From positions 342,968 through 406,967 of the forward strand of contig VZTJ01004500.1 of the NCBI GenBank assembly GCA_013397795.1: DNA of 64,000 bases. The letters are read 5' to 3'. This document shows positions 45,196 through 58,941 of this stretch, piece after piece (the stretch's first letter is position 1; the number at the start of each line of letters is the position of its first letter). This stretch comes from Orthonyx spaldingii. Taxonomy: Eukaryota; Chordata; Aves; Passeriformes; Orthonychidae. A program made the position numbers and the translations under genes. Below the pieces are notes generated by a model. That model saw only the letters and a program-made list of their open reading frames with translations, searched no databases and had not been told where the DNA came from.

Positions 45196-48100
45196 CTGTC
45201 TCTATTTATGCCACCCTTTTTATGAGAAAGGAGTGATTATATGCTGCAGGGATGGCCATAATGTTTAAAGGCATTAAAAGATGAAAGCCTCCTGTGTTGC
45301 AGAGAGATAATGATGGTACTCTATGCTCTGAAAGGAAACTATTTTTCTTGCTTTGTATTTAGTTGTCAAAACCAGTGCACAGTTTTATGACTTAGATTTG
45401 AGGAATTATTGTCAGTTATTTTTTAGATTCCCATTTTTACAATTATGTATTTTTAATTTGAAAGGGAAACAAATGGAATCCAGAGTCTTAAAGTTTAACA
45501 TAAATGGGTAGGATTTTCACTAAAGTGCTAAATGCCTTTTTAAAGATCAGAGCTTCCTTGCAGTTTGGAAAATCTTAACATCAAACAAAGAATTCAATTT
45601 CCAAGAATGTATGTGGCAAACAATATGAACAAGGAAATTCTCTATCTAACTGATCAAAGAACTTGTGTATAGTGATAGATTTAGCTTTCATATTGGTAAC
45701 AAATTTGATTATATTTAAAAGTATAATAATAAAAATGGGGCATAAATCCAACCAGAATTAGAATTAGAAATGGTATGAATAATTGAAAATTATTATTACT
45801 CTTTATTATATTTCTCAATCACAAGGAAATTCACTTCTCCTAACCTCTGCTCCATCATTTCTTTCTGTATAAATAGAGTGTGAGGATTCCAGATGAAGAA
45901 ACAGACATGAGTATACTCACAGGAGTAGCAACAAACTCATATTTCCATTCAACAAATTGAGATAACCCCTGTTCAGCAGAGTAAGGGCTTTTATTATGTA
46001 GTCAGTGTTGGCAACTAGACATAAATTGCCTACTCTTCCAAAGGACATGGATCAGAGCTCTCTCTAATGGGCTTCAGAGTGGTCTTCCTCTGCAGCCCTC
46101 ACATCTGCATCTGTGTGCTTCCCTTCTAACAAGAAGAGAAGGGAAACAGATCTCCATGTAAATAACTGAATCCTTTTTCTTTGACTTGGTATTCATCTCT
46201 TGCAAAAGTCCATGTAAATTCTTGCTGGAATGCTTCTACTTCCACAGGAGGCAAGCAGGGCTTTTTGATTTTCATACTGAATTGTGATCATACCACGATC
46301 TTTTTAAGACATTACATGATGTAGCTACAGAATCTTCCTCTCTGATTTGAAATACTTGTTGCATTAGCACATTATTACTTCACAAACCAGAACACTGCTT
46401 TATTTAATCACTGCTAGTGTAATTAAAAATAAATTAGATTGTAGATATACCTATCCTGAAAAAACTGAAGGGGTGCACAATTTTTTTTTAAAGTCTGTTT
46501 TCATTAAATAAAAGGAGAAATAAACAGCTGTTTACTATGCCCTTCGCATTTTCAAACCAAACATTTAGTTTTATAATACTTTTTTTTTTTAATTTCCACA
46601 TTTATTAAAATAGTTTTCTTTGCTAAAAGCTTTGTGAATTTATGTTAAAAAATTGCTATTTACTTTTAATTATACAATGAAGCCAAAAACTGGCTAACTT
46701 TCCTGGAAAAAAATCTCATTTATTCTTAGTGTTTAACATTGTGTACATGCCAGAAGAGAAATGCAATCCCTTGATTTTCTGAAATGTATTATTTGCTTAA
46801 GGGAGGATAGCAAACTCTTTGACAAACGAAATCATGATTAATGTAATAATGGGGTAAATATACTATAAAAGGGTATTATTATTTAACATAACTATTTCTG
46901 TTTTTGTAAAAAATATTGTTATAGGCACTAAACCTGACTTTCACCCCCTGTGCATCTCTCCCAGTTTCTTAAGGATCAGACTTAGTAGGAATTGAAAGAA
47001 AAGAGACATTTAAAAATACATTTGTTATGCCTGGGATGGTAGAAAGGAACTCATTTGTGAAATCACTGTCTGAACTGAATTACAGCCTCCTTCTCTGCTG
47101 CATTAGGTCCTCTAGTTTATAAGTCTTCACTGCTAAAAGGTACAATCTAATAATAATAACACTAGTACTAGCACCACAAGCTGCAAATTATGTTCCTTTT
47201 GTGTTAGGCATTACAGAAACACAACTGAAATGGAAAGATCAAGGGAAAAATAGACACTATTATTTTTCCCATTTCACATCAATGAGTCACAATACATTTA
47301 AGCAAATATCTGATGTTCTCCTGAAACAGGGTTTGCTATTGGAGTGAGGGTTAGAGCATCCCAACTACATCTGAATTACTCTTTACTTGCACCCTGCACT
47401 TTTCCTATCTCCCACTGCCTTGATTGTCCATGTCAGATGCTTCTTGCAGCACGTGCAGGACACATGCCTAGACTTTCTTTGAGAAAGGGTGTGCAGGAAA
47501 GGGAAGAGGAGGTTGTAATCTTTGTGGTTTCCCTTAAAATGAAAGGCTGTCAAGAGGGGGTTGCCAAGGATTGAATGCAGCTGTGTTTGTTCAAAGGTCC
47601 ATCCCCAGCATCTCATCTCCAACCCGTGGTCAGGGGAAGGTGCTTATGGTGGAGTATAAGAGCAGACAAGTACACTCCAAATAGTCACTTTGTTCTTTCA
47701 ACACAGTTAATGTCTTCTGTATTTCATAGCCATTGGTGCTGTATTTTTTCCCCACACCAGAAAACTTTCATTATCTTTAAACCTCCAGGGACTCTAAAAT
47801 CTCATCAGTTCTTGTGGGAAGGAGCTCGGTATCTTAAAGCTACCCTTTGTGAAGTATGTTAGAGATTTTTGGTTATGATTTTTAAAATTTTGTTCTGAAA
47901 GCATTGCACTCAATTTCCGTTACTGCTTGCTGTTGTTACTGAAAGAGACACAGAACAGCTTCCTAACCTCTGCAGGGCATGACTGATTGCATAACTCCCT
48001 AACATATTTTCTCCATAGTCATTTCTGCAACTAAAAAAAAAAATTAAAAAAATGATCACATTTTATTAGCTATTCATGGACAAAATCAAAGCAATATTCT

Positions 48101-48254
48101 GATAAACTTTACTTTCATATTACTTTTTAAATTTATACTCTTCCTCAAGCAATTTGAACTTCACAAGTTTCCTGTTGTCTCACTTTTCTCATTGTAATGG
48201 TCTCCCTGAGTGGGAGCCCTGTTTCTTGGAAATAAAATGTTACTTGCTCTTCCC
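45196..48254. other. Unique, very AT-rich sequence
   Basis: No gene or transposon is recognised. 46400-46930 is especially AT-rich. Confidence 0.45.
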
Positions 48255-48350
48255 AACACCTGCTGGCTCAGCATCATCTGTGAGCTTGTTAAGCGTGCAC
48301 ATTGTCCTGTCATAGAGACTTTATAGAAAAGGTCAAAGCTGTTCGGTCAC
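48255..48350 (-). mobile_element. Possible old CR1 fragment (minus strand)
   Basis: GCATCATCTGTGAGCTTGTT and AAGCGTGCACATTGTCCTGT, then ATAGAGACTTTATAGAAAAGG, resemble antisense CR1 reverse-transcriptase sequence ('gtgtcatctgcaaacttgctaagggtgcactc'). Short and diverged. Confidence 0.4.
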
Positions 48351-51300
48351 TTCTCCTCCTCTCCTAATGATTTTCAAAGTTTCAGAAGGTGTTTTCTTTT
48401 ATCTTAAATACATAAAGATTTAAAGTTGTTTCAGGTGATTCTCTCCATAGTCTGCAGTGAATATTAAAATGTTTCCATATGTTGGAAGATTTTTCTATTT
48501 TATCATCACCCAGTTGGAATTTTCATTGTAATAAAGATGAAGGTGATGGAGGACAGTCCTTCTGTTGACCAAAGGTTTGGATATGGTTTGTCTTCCTGAG
48601 GTATACTGCCTAAGGAATTCAGTAGGACATAAAAGAATGTTTTAGACCCTATATTAGGAAGTGGGATCATACTGCATACCAGTATTATACTCTCAGTTTT
48701 AAAATGTGTTATCTTTATTACATCCATTTTATAGTAAAGAAAAGAAGAATTTGCTGCATTAGATTGGAAAAATTAAAGGTATCTTGATCTAAAAAACCTC
48801 AGACCATTGAATTAAAATTATTGATGCATATTAAAAAGAAACTGTGAATATAAGAAAAAATATATGACACATTGAAAGATGTGTTTCCTTAAAGTGTTCT
48901 TTGAATGTCCTTTAGTCTTCTTGGTCTCATCCACTTATTTTATATTATAAAAGGATCTTTTAACTATTGGACTAAACTCACTGATTACCGCTTAATGTTC
49001 AAATGATCTTCCACCAACAGAATCAAGTTTTGGCACAAAGAGCTTCTCCCTTTTGCTTACTACCCTTATATTTTAGTTTTCTGGCAGCCTGTTTCTTGTT
49101 AGACTCAAACCAATTTCTCAAGAAATAAAATAGAAAGGAGAACCTGTTATGTTGCTAAATACATATAACAGAAATAGATGAATTGAAGTGGGTGGCCAGA
49201 ATTACAACAATATCCTAGATGAGTTTGTACATAATAGCATTTGAAGTAGAAAACTTGAAATAATTTGCCTGATGCATCTTAATATTTTAGTTGCCTCTTC
49301 TATAACTTCTTCAAGCTGGTGGTTCACAGTTTGACTAACCACAGATATTTCTTTGTCCCCCAGTCTTACAGCTAGTTTAGGCTGAGGTTTTTGCTGTTGG
49401 TTCACCAAAAAATGATGGGAAACTCCCGTACTTCGACATTCAACATATTGTCACATTTCTATTCATTTACGTTAAACTCTTGCAGCTTGTTTTGTTCAAT
49501 TTCTCTGCTTTGACAAAGTGTTCCTGGTAACTCTTGAGACTTCCTCATAGCCCCTGCTGTCCTGACAGATCAGAGCAAAAAATTACTCTTTCCCTTGAGG
49601 ATCAAGATGGCAGCTCCAAATGTTCCATTCTGCTCTGAAAATCTATGTCTCACTTTCATCCCCCTTGGTTTTGACCTCTACTTTTTCCTTTCTCCTTTAA
49701 CTTCTTCCCAAATCTATAGTTCTACCCCACGACTTCCCCAGAATAAGGTTAAAACAAAATAAATACTCAAAAATATATCAGGCTTTCTGTGGGCTGCACT
49801 GTGACTAGAATTGACAGGAAAGTGATTTTTAGGAGCACAGGATGTTTAGCAAACCTTCATTGTCTCCAGAAGTGTAGGGAGGTTTGTTGTTCTGAGATAC
49901 CTCCAAGAAACTGCCAGAGCTGAGAGGGTAAGCAATAGAAGAGGGCAGTGATAGTACAGGTGGTGTTCTGTTCTCCCAGTGAGGTTACAGTCCTCCCATG
50001 GCTGAGCAGGGTGGGTCTTAGCAGGGTGCCACCAAAGCAGAGTGATTCATGAGGTCCACTGTCTCATCAGGGATTGCAGTTAGGAGGAGGTGCATCCAGA
50101 GCAAAGGAGGCAGAGCAGAAGACAAGTTAGTAGGTCTGAAGTCAACCCAGAGACAGTGCCAGAAACAGAGAATAAGATACATACAACTACAGGTATCAAA
50201 GACAACACAGAGTAAACAACAGCCATAGCAGATCGAGGGGTTATTTAAGGAAGAAAAAAACCCCCAAAAGCTAAGAGAATAGACCTCTTACTCTATTTGA
50301 TGGCTACATACTTGGTGGCTTCCCTTGCAGAGCTGTGTTCACCAAAACCTATGTAGTCTATGAACAGGTGGTTTTGTCTTGTGTTTTTTCATTAATTAAC
50401 AGATACAGAATTTGCTGCTTAAATTTAGTTCAGGTTTTACCAAAACTTACAACAATCCTGTATTGGCTTTTGCTAGCAGGTTCCTGACAGAAAATTCAAA
50501 TTCCATTTCAGCCAGTCATCCACAACAAAGTATCTGCAGCCTGTAAGCATTGGCAATTTAAGTTATGCTTTTCCCCTACAAAAGCACCATGGCTCAGTCT
50601 AGGACTGAGGGACCAAGCCTGAGCTTAAATGGAATTCTGGGACCAATCTGCAGAGCTTATGTGGATGGAGATCCCACGTGAGGCTGGTCAAAGGAATTTA
50701 AACCTATTAGTGCCCTCACGGCCCTGCCTTTATGAATCTCCTAAAAAGCCGCTAAAATTCTTCAAACCACCAACTCAAAATATTATTGTTAAGCTAAAAT
50801 TTTCTGCTCCATTTTACCATTGCTTTTAATATTCTCTTCTTATGCAAATTTCTTCCTGAATTTTCAGCCCCATCCATCTGATCTAAAATGGAGCATTAAT
50901 CTGCATATATTCTAGAGCAGACACTGGCTGAAGTCACCACTTACTTCTTGGTTTTACATGTGATGTAACTTCAAAACATGCTGTAGCAAGGGATTTCAAA
51001 CCACAGTCAATTGTGGTAACCATGAGAGTTTTAGTAGACCTGGCTCAATCAGCTGAAAATACACATGACCTTGAAGGATCTTCCTCTGAATTCATTTTGA
51101 TCTGGTCAGATGCAAGACACTTTCAAATCAGAAGCTACGTAGGTGCAATACACTGGGAGTAATGGCAAAGCAACTCATCTGTGCATGCTAAACTATTCTG
51201 GAAATAATTTTGTTTCTGAAAGTATTTCCTCCCCTAGAAGATGCTGATACTAAATTTTTCAGTCTAGTAATTAAAGGAAGACAAGGTGCTCATTAAAAGC

Positions 51301-52611
51301 AATGCTCCTTTCACCTTGGCCATATGCTGTTTATAAGCAACTGTAGTGCATTATTATGCCAGTGACAGTAGTAAATCCTTGGAGAAATATTTCTGAGAAA
51401 ATACAGTCTGCATATGTCTGCAAGACTGACAATCACTGCAGTGATTAACATAGAGATACCCTTACGCTGATCCCTCTGTACAATTTTTGTTGCATCAGTC
51501 TGCCTCCAACTCTGGATAAACTTTGCTTATATATTTGTCTGAAAGAAAATAAATAAAACCAATGACGTCTTATAAAAAGAAATGTTCCATTTCTAAAAAG
51601 AAGAAAGTCGGGAGAGTGCTGTGATTTCAGCTGTACCAGACAGCTGATGGAATAATTTCTGCTTGACGTAGGATCCATGTGCAGAGTACAGCTCAGTAAG
51701 CAATACCTTAGCATGACAGATAATTTATGTCATTTGGCTCAGCATCAGCTGAGAATTGTGATTCTTAGCTGGCTGGCCAGTTAGAATAAACATGTGTCTG
51801 AGTGGCCAGCTCATACCTTCCAGACCATCAACATGCCAAGACACTTCTCTGTTTTTCATTTCCTGCTGCTCCAGGAAGTGCATGTGTAGGATCTTGTCTC
51901 TGTGCTGGTCTGTTGTGGTTTTGCAGGCAAGTGAGTCCGTCAAGCCATACAATACTATGTTAAAAAATACTTTTTTCATTATTTGGATAGTGAAAAGGGA
52001 CAGCAGATTTTGGGGGGAAGGGAAGAAGAAAAACATACTGTAGTAAAAAAGAAGGTGCTGCCCACTGTGGATAAATTAAGGATGTTTAAAATTTCACCCA
52101 CTTGTTCTATTTGACACGTGTGGGCTAAATTCATGCAGTTGTCCCTTCATTAGCTATATATGGGTATGACAAACAGGCAATTATTTCAGAGTACAATAAT
52201 TTCAATTTTTAGTTAAAGTGAGGAAACATAATATATCTTATCCTGTCTTTCTAAACAATTTTGGCTATTCCACTTATAATATTAAAGGTCATTTTCCTTT
52301 ATCATTGCAAAACTTTCATATTGATTAAATTCTTTCTTCTTGTAAAGAAAACACTTCTGTCGTATTCAAACGGTAGAGAAATAATAATTTTGTCACTCTT
52401 TAAATGTCAAAATACATTGCTATAAACATGGCTGCTGCAGACCTGGTCTAATGTGGTGATTTTTGCAATTCAGCTCAGCTGTTCTTAATATATTCAGTGA
52501 TACTTTGAGCAATCAGCTTTACATGACCTACAATATTGTGCATGGAGAAGAAAGAGTACTATTTTAGAACTTACAAAAGAAATAGCTGGTAAGAAGATGT
52601 CACAGTATTAG
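48351..52611. other. Mostly unique sequence
   Basis: No gene is recognised. About 49870-50270 is an unidentified repeat-like segment, with a TATA-like CCTTAAATAACCCC on the minus strand (plus about 50238-50252). Everything else is featureless to me. Confidence 0.4.
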
Positions 52612-53125
52612 TTTCATAATATGATTTGGGTTGGACGGTACCTTTAAGTTCACAGGCACACCTTCCACTAGACCAGGTCACTCAGAGTCCCATCCATCCT
52701 GGCCTTGAACACTTCTAGAGAGGGGTGTTCACAACTTCTCTGTGCCTTACCACCACCACAGTAAAGAATTTCTTCCTAGTTACTAATCTAAACCTACCTT
52801 CTTTCAGTCTGAAGCCATTGCCCCTTTTCCTAATACTGCATGCCCCTGTAAAAAGTCCCTCTCTTGTTGGCCCCATTTAGGTACTGGAAGATGCTCTAAG
52901 GTCTCCTCTTCCCCTTCTCTTCTCTGGGCTGAACAATCCCAACTCTCTCAGCCTGTGCTAATAGGAGAAGTTCTCCAACTCTCTGATATCTTCATGGCCC
53001 TCCACTGAACTTGCTCCACCAGTTCCATGTCCTTCTTGTGTTGAAGACCTGAGAGCTGGACAAAGTACTCTTGGTGGGGTCTTACAAGAGCAGAGATATC
53101 CTCTAGCTGCCCTCTCCTACAGTTT
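52612..53125 (-). mobile_element. CR1 3' end (minus strand, about 510 bases)
   Basis: The plus strand reads as antisense CR1: GATTTGGGTTGGACGGTACC, CACACCTTCCACTAGACCAG, CATCCATCCTGGCCTTGAAC, AGAATTTCTTCCTAGTTAC, GTACTGGAAGATGCTCTAAG and GGTGGGGTCTTACAAGAGCA. It belongs to the same general subfamily as 8799-9400 but is more diverged. Confidence 0.88.
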
Positions 53126-53264
53126 TCATTTCCTCAGCACTTGAATACATACGTTATCATATCCATATTTGGCATAATGGATGGCAGAAACCCTTGTCAG
53201 GACGGAGAAGACACAAATCTATATGTAGGTGTAGACAAAAGATGTAGTATAGAAATGAAAAAGA

Positions 53265-53443
53265 AGGGGTAAAAAAGTCATGCTGAATGTGGTGAAGCAC
53301 TAGAAGAGTTTGACCAGAGAGTTGATGGAATCTCTGCCCTTGGAGGTTTTCAAGACCAAGCAGGACAAGGCCCCAGGATGGGGGGGGATGTCCTCTGGAG
53401 GCTGCTTCCAGCCTAAGTCTTCCTGCGATTTTTCTGAATCAAC
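53265..53443 (+). mobile_element. CR1 3' end (plus strand, about 180 bases)
   Basis: GTGGTGAAGCACTAGAAGAG, GACCAGAGAGTTGATGGAAT and TTTTCAAGACCAAGCAGGAC are followed by GATGTCCTCTGGAGGCTGCT and TTCCAGCC, with a diverged tail. It lies about 140 bases from an oppositely oriented CR1. Confidence 0.75.
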
Positions 53444-55689
53444 ATAACCAAACAGTAACCTTCTACAGAAGTGAACTATCTTCTTCAGCAGACTCTCTAG
53501 CTGCTTGTTTTATCTCACTAGCTCCTAATGTGGTTCCTCAGTTATGTCAAATTAGCAAAATTAGCATTCCTTTGCACACAAAATTAGCCTTGTTCATATG
53601 CCATAATTACTTTCACTTCCCACCTTGAAATTTAGGCAGACATCTCAATGATTAGATGTTATAGCTCTGTTTATAGTGTCTGAGTGTACTTTCAAACATC
53701 TTTGTGTCAAGGACGAGATACTGACTTCTTGTCTGTGAAACATTGCACAAGCATGTAGCTTAGTCTAGGGGCATTTCCAATGAGTCAGGTTAATGGGAAA
53801 CAGGAAAGAAAGCAATTTCCTCTTGCTCTTTGGCTCTTCTCCATTTTTCTTTATGTCATGCCCCTCCACATTTTGTGTCATCTGCAGGCTTAAAATCAGC
53901 CCTAACCTCTCTGTTCTCTCTTTTTCTAGAAATTCTTAACCCTTGTTTCGGTTCTGGGGCTCACTGTTTTGCTCTGCAAGCTACACTTCCCAGAGGCAGC
54001 AGGAAAAAGGAAAAAAAGATTCACAATGATGGTGCAATTAGTTATAAAGAATAGATCCTACTTAATTTATCTGGGAATTTCCTTGTGAAGCAGTAATATC
54101 AGCTATCATATGCAGCAATCTCCCAAATTTTTGCATTTTAACTTTTTTTGTGGTTGTTTTTTACTGAAAGACTCTGGACAGGGTTTTTTTTTTCCACAAT
54201 ACATTTCTATGCACTTATTCTCAGTGTACCACAATCTATGCAATTTTTGAAACTGCCCACATTCTACAGATAATTGGGCTAATCAGAGATTTCAGATGAA
54301 AGGACTGAATTTTGACAGTATGAATAAGGTTTCCTTCAACTACCAGATGCAAATGATAATTCATGGGAGTCACAAGCCCAAAATCAGTGTTTTCCTAACT
54401 GAAGGCATGTTTTTCACTGGTTTCCCATGCTGATAAACTCCACCAAAGTTTTTTGTAGTGTACAGTTATATATGACTATGCATCGTTGGCATAAATGATG
54501 TTTTTAAACTGTACAAGTTGCACATCCTGGTGTTCTGCTCCTGAAATCCCTCCTGTGGGAATCAATACAAATGTTCCCTTGTAAGTGACTGCTGAAAGGA
54601 ACCACTCTTAGAGTGCTTAACAACTCACATTTATAAGACAATTTACAGGCGTGCAAATTCTATTTTATTGAATAGAATATGTTTCTACTGAAAATGGATA
54701 GGATGAATGGCATTGTTAGTCTTACATTTTCAGGTTCTGTTCACAACTGGTAGAGCCTGTAGTTAATGAAAATTTAGTCACTACATGAATGCTGCTCTTT
54801 AGCTTCCAGAGAAAAAGTCTACTCTTTCTTTGACATTAGTGTGCTGTATAAATCGTGGCATCCTTCATAATCTGCCTATAAAGATGTCTCAATTTCCAGT
54901 AAAGTGTCAGGGCCCAGAGCAGGCTCCCCTTGTTCTGGGAGTTCAGCTGACTGCACTCACGTCCAGCTCACTGATGGGAGTTGCACTGAAGAAACAAACA
55001 GTAGGACTTTACACAGGTCCCCACTCCTTGCCTTGGGAGCTATCTTCATGCTAAAACTCTCTCCCTTGTTCTCCAACAGTTCCAGAATTTTTAAGATTGA
55101 TTTGTGCTTAACTTCAAGAGCCTAGGAAAACTAATCCGTGTTACCCGGCCCATGAAATGAAAAGGGGAATTATGACTTCAGTATATGCTCTAGGGCTCAC
55201 TCCTTTCAGAGAGATGTTCTGTTAAAAGTCATGTAGACAACAATGACACTGACATGATCTTTAAGCAAAACAAAAGCATTTTAATGTTATGTAATTTGGA
55301 TTGCATGAAAATCAACCCTTTGCACTAGTCACAATTTGTATGTTCGCCCTTATGTCCCAGCAGTGCCATTGGGTTTGTTTTTCCTAGTCACTGTGAGGTG
55401 TAATTCTTGTGCAGCCACCGGAAAAATTCAGCAGTTATATAAGACATTTAAAAAGTTTCTGTTTGAACTCTTCCTATCTGTCTTATTTTATCTGTTTGTA
55501 ACTGGTAATTATGAGTTCACACTGATCTACAATTTCAGTTCCACAGCAGTGCTTTCTAAAAGTCGTTTGGTTTTAGTCTATCTTGTTCTTCTTCAGTAAT
55601 ATATTTCAAGGTTTGGGTGTAACACTGAAATATTCATAAAGTTCCTAGCCAGTTGTAAATTTTTGGACTGCATTATAGCAATGGAATGA

Positions 55690-55880
55690 CAAATTGCCCG
55701 AGTGACAAATGAGGCACAACAGAGCACAAAGAGAGGTGAAGGGAGAGCAAGAGAAAAGAAGGTAAAAAAAAATATTCAAAACTGAGCACAAAGGAACAAG
55801 AGAAATGCAGATTGTAACAAAAGAAAACCAGAATAAGGAAAGGTAAAAAACAGCAGGAAGAGAGAGGCAGAGAAACATTA
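55690..55880. repeat. Purine-rich (GA) low-complexity tract
   Basis: The plus strand is dominated by A and G (AGAGAGGTGAAGGGAGAGCA style). The hydrophobic minus-strand frames over it result from this composition. Confidence 0.7.
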
Positions 55881-58547
55881 AAAATGTAATATAATTTGGT
55901 CATTGTCTAAGAAATTGGTTATCAAAATGTCAATTTTTATCCAATCTCATACCCATATGCTTGACTACAGTAGCTGAAAGACTAACATTCCAGTGTGACA
56001 CTTAAGTTTCTGAGGAAAATAAAAAATTTGTGGTCAAATACCAGATGATAAAAGGAGAAGAACTTGTTATTGAGAAACTACCATCAAAACAATTAGAGGA
56101 GTTATCTGAATGCAAATTCTTAGAGACTAGAGATCACACTAGTTGAATTTTTAGAAGTGGTGGAGCCAGGACTGTATTTGGGATCTGTTTCTTTGGATAA
56201 CCACCCCAATCTGAACAGTCTGCCGTGTTTGAAAATCAACTTTTTATTGATTAACAGTTACACTTGTGTTAAAGAATTAAATCAGATCTGTTTAGTAAGA
56301 TTTGCCTTCCTTCACAAACTGTTTATCAGCATTTCTATTCTAAAGCTATTTCTATTCTTCAGTTTCTCTGCTGTTGTATTCCATGGTTTCAGGGGTTTCA
56401 TTCACGTGTTTGTTTTCCCTCTGGGATTATTATAATGTAACCAGCTAATTGTTGCATCAATTGTCCTGTTTGACTTTCTGCATTCCATGGTAGCAGGACA
56501 CTTGCACCCTCCCAGTCTCTGGATCTCCTTAGCTGCTGTGCCTGTTACAATCAGGTGTAATCTCCAGGCCTCAGCATAATGAAGGAAAAGTTTTGTATCA
56601 GTAGAGCAATTCAGCTCCTTCACAAAAATTATCACCTCCTTGGTTCTGTCAGCATAAATTCACAAAGAACATCCCTCTCTAAAATAGATTTATTGAAATG
56701 ATCCTAAGGATTTTTGACCCATTGAAAACAATAATAATTTAAGTATTTAAGCTAAGGAAAAAGAGCTGGTTGCTGTTACTCCTTAAACAGCCCCACTGGA
56801 GCTGGAATGTCACATCTTGGTGTGTTTTCCTCTTATGGTTACTACTCCCGTTTTGAAATGCTGGGAGCTGGATGAAGGATTTCTGCCTTCGGCATCTTGC
56901 TAAGAATTTAGAAATAGCCTGCTTGTTGCAAATTGCATCTGCCTCTTAGGTTTAAACCTAAATCCAAGTGGCACATTTAGGATGTTCAGCCCTGAGATAA
57001 CTTGATTACATTGAAGAGTGCTCGTAACTACAGGGCTGTTTGCCTATGTGTCCCTGCTTAATATCCTTTTGATCCAGCTATTAGTACTGAACTTCTGTGG
57101 AAACACAGCACATTGTACTCTCTTCAAAAACGTGACGTAGAGCAACTTTGCCACATGATTTTGAACTTTGTGCCATGTCAGGTTTGTCTACCAGTGATCA
57201 TAAATAAGACAGGAGGTAGATCCTAGATGACAGACATGCATTCATAGAGACACAACTGTATAAATTGTCACTTGAGAATCTTCCTTCATATTCAGATTAA
57301 CACCACTGTAATCCATGATTGCCCCCAACAGCACAAAACTTTGTGCACCTCCAGAAAATACCAACATGCTTATACCAACAGTAAACCAGAGGTTTAGCTT
57401 ATCTGTTAGAGGTCTGAAACAAATGCTAATTGAAATTTCTGATCCATTTGTTAAATTCTGTGTGTGAATTTGTTTTTAAATCTCTAAGTCTAGGAACAGA
57501 AATGAAGGAATAGCAAAAAAAATCCAGTTTTCTTTTTTACCACATTCACTGATGTATTATTCTTCTCCGGGAGAATAGGGAGATCAGTGAACAGAGCTTC
57601 TTTCCTGATTCAGATTTAAAGACTGCAATCACAGGACATCATTGCAACTGGCTGGCTGTGGAGCAGTTAGCACTCACAGCCATGTGTTGCTTAAGCAGCG
57701 CGTGGGAGAAGCGACCATCCCAGGGCGGGCTCCAGTCTCAGAGATTGCACCCCAGTAGTAGTCAGCTTGAAAATGCTAAAAAATAATGTCATTACTTAAA
57801 TTCTACTCCATGTCCTTGATGACAAACTCAGAGTCATAGAAAGGTCTTGACCACTATACCATGTCCCCTTAAAATAGGTTATACAAGCTTGAAACAAACA
57901 GGGACCACTCTTTTATTTTAAAAAGAGCTTGTTAGGAGATGACAAGCTATTATAGTCCTGACAACTCTTCCCTGCCCTCTCTCATCTCAGTCATTCATAT
58001 ATGGGAAAGCTAATCTGGTTTTCTTCCTTCCTGCAATCTCACACTCATATTTCTCTCTAGGGTTTAGTGTATCTGTGTTGTGTGAAGGAGGGGGCAGCAT
58101 TGGTCAGGAGAGCTGTATTCCCTTTCTATTGTCGCTCGTTCACCATGAACTCCTCCACACTGAACTCTTACTGATCTAGAGACAACAGGAACATCTTGTA
58201 TTATATGTTTAGGAAACTCACAGGGAAAAGAAAGGAGTCAGTTGCAGTCCTTTTAATAGAGGTAACTAATGACCTTTCACAGAATAAAATTCTGCCAATG
58301 GAACACAGACTAGAGACCAGGTCCTCTTCTCCCATGACTATTGAATGTTAGAGATGTCATTGTTTTAACCAAGAAATATTGAATGCAAAATGGGATAGTT
58401 TCAGCAAGGGTTGTTTTCCAATCTGCTCTGGCTAAAGCTCCAGACATCTTTTGGGGGGCATGCAATGAGCAGTAGAATCCCTTCAACACCATATTATGTA
58501 CAGAAATGAAGTGGACCTAGGTTTCCCACGCTTGCTTTGAAACCTTA

Positions 58548-58605
58548 AAAAAATAAAAAATAAATAAATATATTATATATAAAATATATAAAAATAGATA
58601 TAAAA
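58548..58605. repeat. AT-only low-complexity tract
   Basis: AAATAAATAAATATATTATA and similar, almost without G or C. Confidence 0.85.
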
Positions 58606-58941
58606 TGGATGAAGGGAGAGGACTTTTGTCTCCTTTACCTATGAGGAAACAAATCCACTGCAAGAAACCCGCTCTTGCATATTAACAGATCTCAGACTGC
58701 ATTTACTTGAGCAAGTCCTAGGACATTTAGACAATTACATTCTGAACTGTTCAGATGTGTTAATGCTGAGGCATATCTAGACATGCCAAGAAATAAAAGT
58801 GTAGAGAACTGGGATATACTAAAGGAAAAACAAACACAAGCAGTTTCAGAGATTTTGTATTTCCAATGGCAGAAAGCAAAAACCCAAAAATTTTAGGATT
58901 TCAATTTTGGCCATAAATAACTGCTACTTATGCTTTATTTC

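Larger units (their letters stand above)
53444..58941. other. Repeat-poor AT-rich stretch, no gene recognised
   Basis: No exon or clear transposon. A short piece near 53850-53900 (TTTTGTGTCATCTGCAGGCT) may be a scrap of antisense CR1. A purine-rich tract lies at about 55690-55880, and an (A/T)-only tract at 58548-58605. A small GC-richer block lies at about 57640-57760. Confidence 0.45.

Noticed and set aside
49202..49408. 68-codon minus-strand frame with a helical-looking composition
   Set aside because: Too short, no family match, and no neighbouring exon-like sequence.
53850..53900. CR1 fragment
   Set aside because: Only about 20 bases (TGTGTCATCTGCAGGCTTA) resemble CR1; too short to call as an element.
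55645..55903. Hydrophobic minus-strand frames resembling membrane proteins
   Set aside because: They result from a purine-rich tract giving Phe/Leu/Ser codons on the other strand.
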